From: a virus
Direction: 5' to 3' (one strand)
DNA: 64,000 nucleotides
Virus record (IMG/VR): IMGVR_UViG_3300042452_000282
Coordinates: 1-64,000 of that record
Shown here one piece after another: positions 60,179 to 64,000 of the stretch (positions are counted from its first letter, which is position 1; each line of letters opens with the position of its first letter). Position numbers and translations under genes: made by a program. The notes under the pieces are model-generated. The model was not told where the DNA came from. It ran no database searches and worked only from the letters and a program-made list of their open reading frames with translations.

Positions 60179-60211
60179 GTTGATCGCAAATGATAAAATG
60201 GAGTGGCCTTC

Positions 60212-60415
60212 ATGAATGTTACTAGGTCTAGATCTGCTTTAAAAGCAATTACATGGAGAATAATTGGAACACTAGACACCTTTTTAATATCATTGTTTAT
60301 AACAAAAAAGCCTTTTGTCGCAGCTAGCATAGCAAGCCTTGAAGTAGTTACTAAAACAATATTATATTATTTTCATGAACGTGGATGGAATAAAGTTCAG
60401 TGGGGTAGAAAATGA
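60212..60415 (+). CDS. DUF2061-like small membrane protein
   Basis: 67 residues from ATG 60212 (GGAG 8 bases upstream; GTG 60203 also possible). The sequence ALKAITWRIIGTLDTFLISL and ETKTILYYFHERGW-type end (here VTKTILYYFHERGWNKVQW) match DUF2061. Two short membrane segments. Function unknown in phages. Confidence 0.7.
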   Translation: MNVTRSRSALKAITWRIIGTLDTFLISLFITKKPFVAASIASLEVVTKTILYYFHERGWNKVQWGRK

Positions 60416-60552
60416 AATTATACAAAAGTAAAGATTGGTTATACCGTAGATATGTTGTACAGAAAAAGACTATGGAAGATATCGCTAAAGAGTGCGGGGT
60501 AACTGTGATGACTATTCATAGAGCCTTAAAGGAAAAAGGTATAATTAAGTGA
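60412..60552 (+). CDS. small HTH protein (46 residues)
   Basis: ATGA overlap. TMEDIAKECGVTVMTIHRAL is a clear helix-turn-helix, nearly the whole protein. Could be a small transcription regulator or an orphan DNA-binding domain. Next to the glycosyltransferase gene. Confidence 0.7.
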   Translation: MKLYKSKDWLYRRYVVQKKTMEDIAKECGVTVMTIHRALKEKGIIK

Positions 60553-61214
60553 TACCAGTAATATCAATACCAATTTTAAACAGATATGATTTATTGGATA
60601 AAAGTCTAGAGTCCATAGATTTTGACGTTAAAGAAATACTGATAGTAAATAATGGTAAAGAAATTTATGAGCCCAAGAGAAAAGATTTAAATGTAAGGGT
60701 TTTAAATCTTCCCTCTAATTTAGGAATGTCTGGGTCATGGAACCTTACAATAAAACTTTATCCTCACGAAAGTTTTTGGGTGTTTGCTTCTGCGGATACA
60801 ATATGGAAACCAGGTGCATTAAAAAAAATGTTTGATGTAAGTGGGAAATCAAAACTAGTCACCACCCATAGAGGGCTATGCGTGTTTTCTTTAGGAGAAA
60901 ATGTAGTAAGGGAAGTTGGTCTTTTTGATGAACACTTTTACCCATACTTATTTGAAGACTCTGATTATGTTGAAAGGCTAAATATTAATATAAGAAGCGG
61001 TAACGGAAAGCTTGAGTCTATAGACTTAGAAGATATTTTTGATAAAAGCATTGGTGATGGAACTACTGTTTCAAGCGACTCAAGATTAAAAGAGAAGTCT
61101 ATTGAAACATATAAAAAGAATAAAGATTATTTTGATTTAAAAAGATCACAAAACTTTCAACAAAATGGTGATTGGAATATAGACATAAGAAGGTCACAGG
61201 AATGGCTATCGTAG
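60549..61214 (+). CDS. GT2-type glycosyltransferase
   Basis: 221 residues, GTG start overlapping the HTH stop. The GT-A start PVISIPILNRYDLLDKSLES, EILIVNNG, then LPSNLGMSGSWNLTIKLYP fit family-2 transferases. FASADTIW stands where the DxD metal motif is expected (here ADT), a weaker match. The C-terminal HFYPYLFEDSDYVERLN is typical. Could glycosylate virion proteins or host wall; substrate unknown. Confidence 0.8.
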   Translation: MIPVISIPILNRYDLLDKSLESIDFDVKEILIVNNGKEIYEPKRKDLNVRVLNLPSNLGMSGSWNLTIKLYPHESFWVFASADTIWKPGALKKMFDVSGKSKLVTTHRGLCVFSLGENVVREVGLFDEHFYPYLFEDSDYVERLNINIRSGNGKLESIDLEDIFDKSIGDGTTVSSDSRLKEKSIETYKKNKDYFDLKRSQNFQQNGDWNIDIRRSQEWLS

Positions 61215-61870
61215 GAGTATTACCAGCTTCAGGTAAAGCTTCTAGAATAGGAGGGATACCTAAGTTCTGTTTGCCAATATCAGACGAAAGATCTTTGTTG
61301 CAGTGGCATGTTGAACAAATGCTAGAAGTTTGTGATGAAGTTCGTATAGCTACAAGACCTGAGTGGGTTCCAATTGTACAAAACATGGATATGAATATTA
61401 AACTTATGGTGCGTGAACCATCAACAATGTCTGACGCAATTAATTTTATGATTGGAGAATGTAATGATACGGTTATGGTTGGAATGCCAGACACATATAT
61501 TTTAAATGCTCCAGTAAATATATATAAAGACATGACCAAAGAAGACAAAGCAGACTTGGTTCTTGGTGTATGGGAGTGCGGAGAAGATATTAAAGGGCGT
61601 GTTGGGCAAGTCTTATTGTCAGGTAATAAAGTTATAGGCTCGGAAGACAAAGTGGATAATTGCGATTACCCAGATATGTGGGGTACTATGCTATTCAGAA
61701 AGAATATGATAAGATACTTAGACCCAAAATTAGATCATCCAGGAAAACAATTAAAAGATTGGATTCAGGATGGTGTAAATATTAGGGCGGTAAAACCAGG
61801 TGGGCGATATATGGATATCGGTACGCTAAAAGGACTTAAACAGTTATACAAGGAGATGGATAATGCTTGA
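61202..61870 (+). CDS. sugar-1-phosphate nucleotidyltransferase-like protein
   Basis: 222 residues from ATG 61202, chosen over 61172, which lies inside the glycosyltransferase gene. VLPASGKASRIGGIPKFCLP is the nucleotide-binding start of the RfbA/GlmU-type family; GMPDTYIL marks the metal region. Likely supplies an activated sugar for the adjacent glycosyltransferase. The chain is shorter than RfbA-type enzymes. Confidence 0.75.
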   Translation: MAIVGVLPASGKASRIGGIPKFCLPISDERSLLQWHVEQMLEVCDEVRIATRPEWVPIVQNMDMNIKLMVREPSTMSDAINFMIGECNDTVMVGMPDTYILNAPVNIYKDMTKEDKADLVLGVWECGEDIKGRVGQVLLSGNKVIGSEDKVDNCDYPDMWGTMLFRKNMIRYLDPKLDHPGKQLKDWIQDGVNIRAVKPGGRYMDIGTLKGLKQLYKEMDNA

Positions 61871-62192
61871 ACCAGTATTCCCTGACTCACAACAATTTAA
61901 ATGTGAGGACCTATACCTGCTTACAGTAGGTACAGAGGCGGGTAAAGAAATTTGGGAAACCTGTCATGAAATTGCACACATGCTTGTAAGAAAGAATATT
62001 GCCTACGGTAATTCAGCCCTAGACCCTGTGCGTATATTTTCAAAGGCGGGACCAAGAGAGCAGCTTCATGTCCGTATTGATGATAAATTAAATAGATTAA
62101 TGAAGGGCACAGATTATCCAGGAGACAATGATATTGATGATTTAATTGGTTATTTAGTATTATTAAAAATAGCCAAATCTTGGTCTGAATGA
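61863..62192 (+). CDS. Nmad1/DUF1599-like protein
   Basis: 109 residues. HEIAHMLVRKNIAYGNSALD then RIDDKLNRLMKG and DDLIGYLVLLKIA resemble the nucleotide-modification-associated domain (DUF1599). Such proteins are linked to modified-nucleotide metabolism in phages. Overlaps the nucleotidyltransferase gene by 8 bases. Family call moderate. Confidence 0.6.
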   Translation: MLEPVFPDSQQFKCEDLYLLTVGTEAGKEIWETCHEIAHMLVRKNIAYGNSALDPVRIFSKAGPREQLHVRIDDKLNRLMKGTDYPGDNDIDDLIGYLVLLKIAKSWSE

Positions 62193-62207
62193 TTTTAGTC
62201 AACTAAG

Positions 62208-62216
62208 ATGGTATAA
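62208..62216 (+). promoter_or_regulatory. extended -10 promoter for near-leaderless start at 62226
   Basis: TGGTATAAT with the hexamer ending 9 bases before ATG 62226; no Shine-Dalgarno. Opens the terminase block. Confidence 0.5.
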
Positions 62217-62225
62217 TGTATATAT

Positions 62226-62762
62226 ATGGATATTGAACTAGCAGATCATTTTGATCGCATGAATAAAGTAGTAGAGGAATTGCTCAAGGGCAATAATCCT
62301 ACCCAGATTGCCACTGTAACGGGTTTTAAACGAGCAGAGGTCATTGGGTATATAGACGAGTGGAAAGAGGTCGTTAAAAACGATTCTGGGGCTCGTGACA
62401 GGGCAAAGCAGGCTATCTCTGGAGCTGATCAACATTATGCCATGCTCATTAAAGAAGCCTGGAAGACCGTAGAAGACGCAGACCAGGCAGGGCAATTAAA
62501 CGTAAAGGCCACAGCGCTAAAACTTATTGCTGATATTGAAGGCAAAAGAATTGGAATGCTTCAAGAAGTTGGTTTGCTAGACAATGCAGAACTTGCTACA
62601 CAACTGGCGGAAACAGAAAGAAAGCAAGAGATACTTGTAAAGATATTAAAAGAAGTCACTGCTACTTGCCCTAAATGCAAGATGGAAGTTGCTAAAAGAT
62701 TATCTCAAATAACAGGTGTCGTTGAGCCAGTAGTGATACATGACGAGCAAGAAGCACTGTAG
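62226..62762 (+). CDS. terminase small subunit-like protein
   Basis: 178 residues. An N-terminal helix-turn-helix (LLKGNNPTQIATVTGFKRAE) is followed by a long helical region (MLIKEAWKTVEDADQAGQ) and a C-terminal helical region with one CxxC (CPKCKMEV). DNA-recognition subunits of terminases have this layout and stand ahead of the large subunit, as here after one small gene. Moderately confident. Confidence 0.7.
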   Translation: MDIELADHFDRMNKVVEELLKGNNPTQIATVTGFKRAEVIGYIDEWKEVVKNDSGARDRAKQAISGADQHYAMLIKEAWKTVEDADQAGQLNVKATALKLIADIEGKRIGMLQEVGLLDNAELATQLAETERKQEILVKILKEVTATCPKCKMEVAKRLSQITGVVEPVVIHDEQEAL

Positions 62763-62937
62763 ACATGTCTATGAATATGTTTATTCTACAATCTGTCCAG
62801 ATTGCGGAAAAGATACTCATGAACCTGACATAGAATTGCATAGTAAATTGTTTAAAGAATATTACGAAAGCGGTAAACATCTAAGCTGGAAATGTCCTAT
62901 AGATGGTGGAACAATTAGAGGATGGTGGTCAATTTAA
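62740..62937 (+). CDS. small zinc-binding protein (65 residues)
   Basis: Overlaps the small terminase end by 23 bases and the large terminase start by one base. HCRHVYEYVYSTICPDCGKD and later WKCPIDGG carry the possible zinc ligands. Sits between the two terminase genes; perhaps an HNH-like remnant or an assembly factor, but unproven. Confidence 0.55.
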   Translation: MTSKKHCRHVYEYVYSTICPDCGKDTHEPDIELHSKLFKEYYESGKHLSWKCPIDGGTIRGWWSI

Positions 62938-64000
62938 TGGAATTAAATTTTAATGACCTCATCGATATATTAGACGGGGAGGAATTTGATGAAAGACCAG
63001 TTGATCTCAGAACATTTGTCACAGGAAAAGAATACCTTGGACTACCCCCTCTTTCGGAGTACCAATATACGCTTATCGAAAAAAGCTCACAAATCTATAA
63101 ACAATCAACTCTTGTCAAACTATTTGGGGAAAGAGAAGGCGAAGATCGCTATAAACAAACCTGTAATGAGGTAGTGGCGCAGCTAGGTAAAGGTAGCGGA
63201 AAAGATTATTGCTCGACAATATCAGTAGCATATATAGTTTATTTACTATTGTGTCTTAAGGACCCAGCTACATATTATGGAAAACCGCCTGGAGACTCGA
63301 TAGATATTATTAATATTGCTATTAACGCACAGCAAGCAAACAATGTTTTCTTTAAAGGATTTAGAAATAGAATTGTTAGCTCTCCATGGTTTATAGGTAA
63401 GTATTTTGAAAAAGCTTCTGAAATTAAATTCAATAAAAATGTTACTGTTTATTCTGGACACTCAGAGCGAGAAGCTTTTGAAGGATATAACGTGTTAGTT
63501 GCGGTGCTAGATGAGATATCTGGCTTTGCTTTAGAAAGTACAACTGGTCACGATCAAGCTAAGACAGCTAGCGGTATTTATGAAATGTATAGGGCATCAG
63601 TTGACTCTCGATTTCCAGACTACGGTAAAGTCATATTGCTTTCGTTTCCTCGTTTTAAACAAGACTATATACAGCAAAGGTATGACGAAATTGTATCAGA
63701 AAAAGAAACAATACAAAGGTCACACAAATTTAAAATAGATCCAGACTTACCAGATGATACGCAAGGCAATGAGTTTGAGGTTTATTGGGACGAAGACCAT
63801 ATTGTGTCTTATAGATATCCTAAAGTATATGCCATTAAAAGACCTACGTGGGAAGTCAATCCAACAAGAAGCATAGAGGATTTTAAAATAGCTTTCTATA
63901 GAGACCCAGTAGATGCATTAGGAAGATTTGCTTGCATGCCTCCTGAAGCAATTGACGCATTCTTTAAATCTCGTGAGAAGATAGAAAAAGCGTTTAGCAA
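62937..64000 (+). CDS. terminase large subunit, 3'-truncated by window
   Basis: 354 codons, open to the window edge. TAATG overlap with the small gene. Walker A-like QLGKGSGKDYCS, then the acidic Walker B LVAVLDEISGF, then ILLSFPRFK (coupling motif region). Packages DNA into the prohead; the C-terminal nuclease part lies outside the window. It fixes the packaging module at the right end; if the genome is circularly permuted it would lead around to the window start. Confidence 0.9.
   Translation, partial: MELNFNDLIDILDGEEFDERPVDLRTFVTGKEYLGLPPLSEYQYTLIEKSSQIYKQSTLVKLFGEREGEDRYKQTCNEVVAQLGKGSGKDYCSTISVAYIVYLLLCLKDPATYYGKPPGDSIDIINIAINAQQANNVFFKGFRNRIVSSPWFIGKYFEKASEIKFNKNVTVYSGHSEREAFEGYNVLVAVLDEISGFALESTTGHDQAKTASGIYEMYRASVDSRFPDYGKVILLSFPRFKQDYIQQRYDEIVSEKETIQRSHKFKIDPDLPDDTQGNEFEVYWDEDHIVSYRYPKVYAIKRPTWEVNPTRSIEDFKIAFYRDPVDALGRFACMPPEAIDAFFKSREKIEKAFS

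Noticed and set aside
60191-60199. TGATAAAAT as a promoter for the DUF2061-like gene
   Set aside because: A start here would exclude the GGAG site, and there is no fitting -35; left out as undecided.
1-64000. tRNA genes and an integrase/repressor module
   Set aside because: Looked for by eye; no cloverleaf-like segment or recombinase motif was found. Gaps between genes are too short for most RNA genes.

Overview
The window is part of an AT-rich tailed-phage genome with a long-tailed siphovirus layout. Every gene I can support lies on the + strand. The genes are tightly packed, often with ATGA or TAATG overlaps, and no stretch over 300 bases lacks a gene. I saw no integrase, repressor module, tRNA or CRISPR array, so it reads as a lytic phage. 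The host cannot be fixed from sequence alone. An actinobacterial host is suggested by the many start codons sitting 5 to 9 bases after a TGnTATAAT-type -10 element with no Shine-Dalgarno (leaderless style), by the actinobacterial look of the cystathionine enzyme, and by small conserved genes of actinophage type.

Layout: (1) Positions 1-13338 form a large accessory region. It holds the 3' end of a Phe/Pro-repeat protein with a Hint (intein-like) domain, a TylF-type methyltransferase, a radical SAM protein, a MetB-like PLP enzyme, a 33-residue Cys-rich peptide, a Dps-like protein and an IMPDH/GMPR-like enzyme. It then carries seven 2-oxoglutarate/Fe(II) dioxygenase genes, mixed with two DUF6065-like genes and one short-chain dehydrogenase; a third DUF6065-like gene lies upstream at 1216. 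(2) Positions 13351-24422 hold a LamG-like virion protein and the head genes: portal, protease-scaffold fusion, HK97-fold capsid protein, connectors, tail tube, and a tail chaperone pair with a -1 frameshift site. (3) Positions 24426-46309 hold the tail: a 3092-residue tape measure protein with CHAP and LysM domains, distal tail and baseplate proteins, and long fibre proteins, one of which carries a second Phe/Pro repeat array. (4) Positions 46388-62192 hold replication, recombination and nucleotide metabolism: metallophosphoesterase, DnaB helicase, primase, DnaE polymerase, RecA, two ssDNA-binding proteins, RuvC-like, Cas4-like and Holliday-resolvase-like nucleases, MazG, a kinase-adenylyltransferase fusion, a glycosyltransferase and a sugar nucleotidyltransferase. 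(5) Positions 62226-64000 hold the terminase genes; the large subunit runs off the window.

The replication and structural modules are conventional. The unusual part is the accessory region. Its many oxygenases, maturase-like enzymes and autoprocessing Hint domain suggest a protein- or metabolite-modifying programme. One testable idea is that the prolyl-4-hydroxylase-like oxygenases hydroxylate the phage's own Pro-rich virion segments (the FFP arrays, an 11-proline run, and the APAAPAAQ repeats). No recognisable endolysin/holin cassette is present; the only wall-degrading domain seen is in the tape measure protein.
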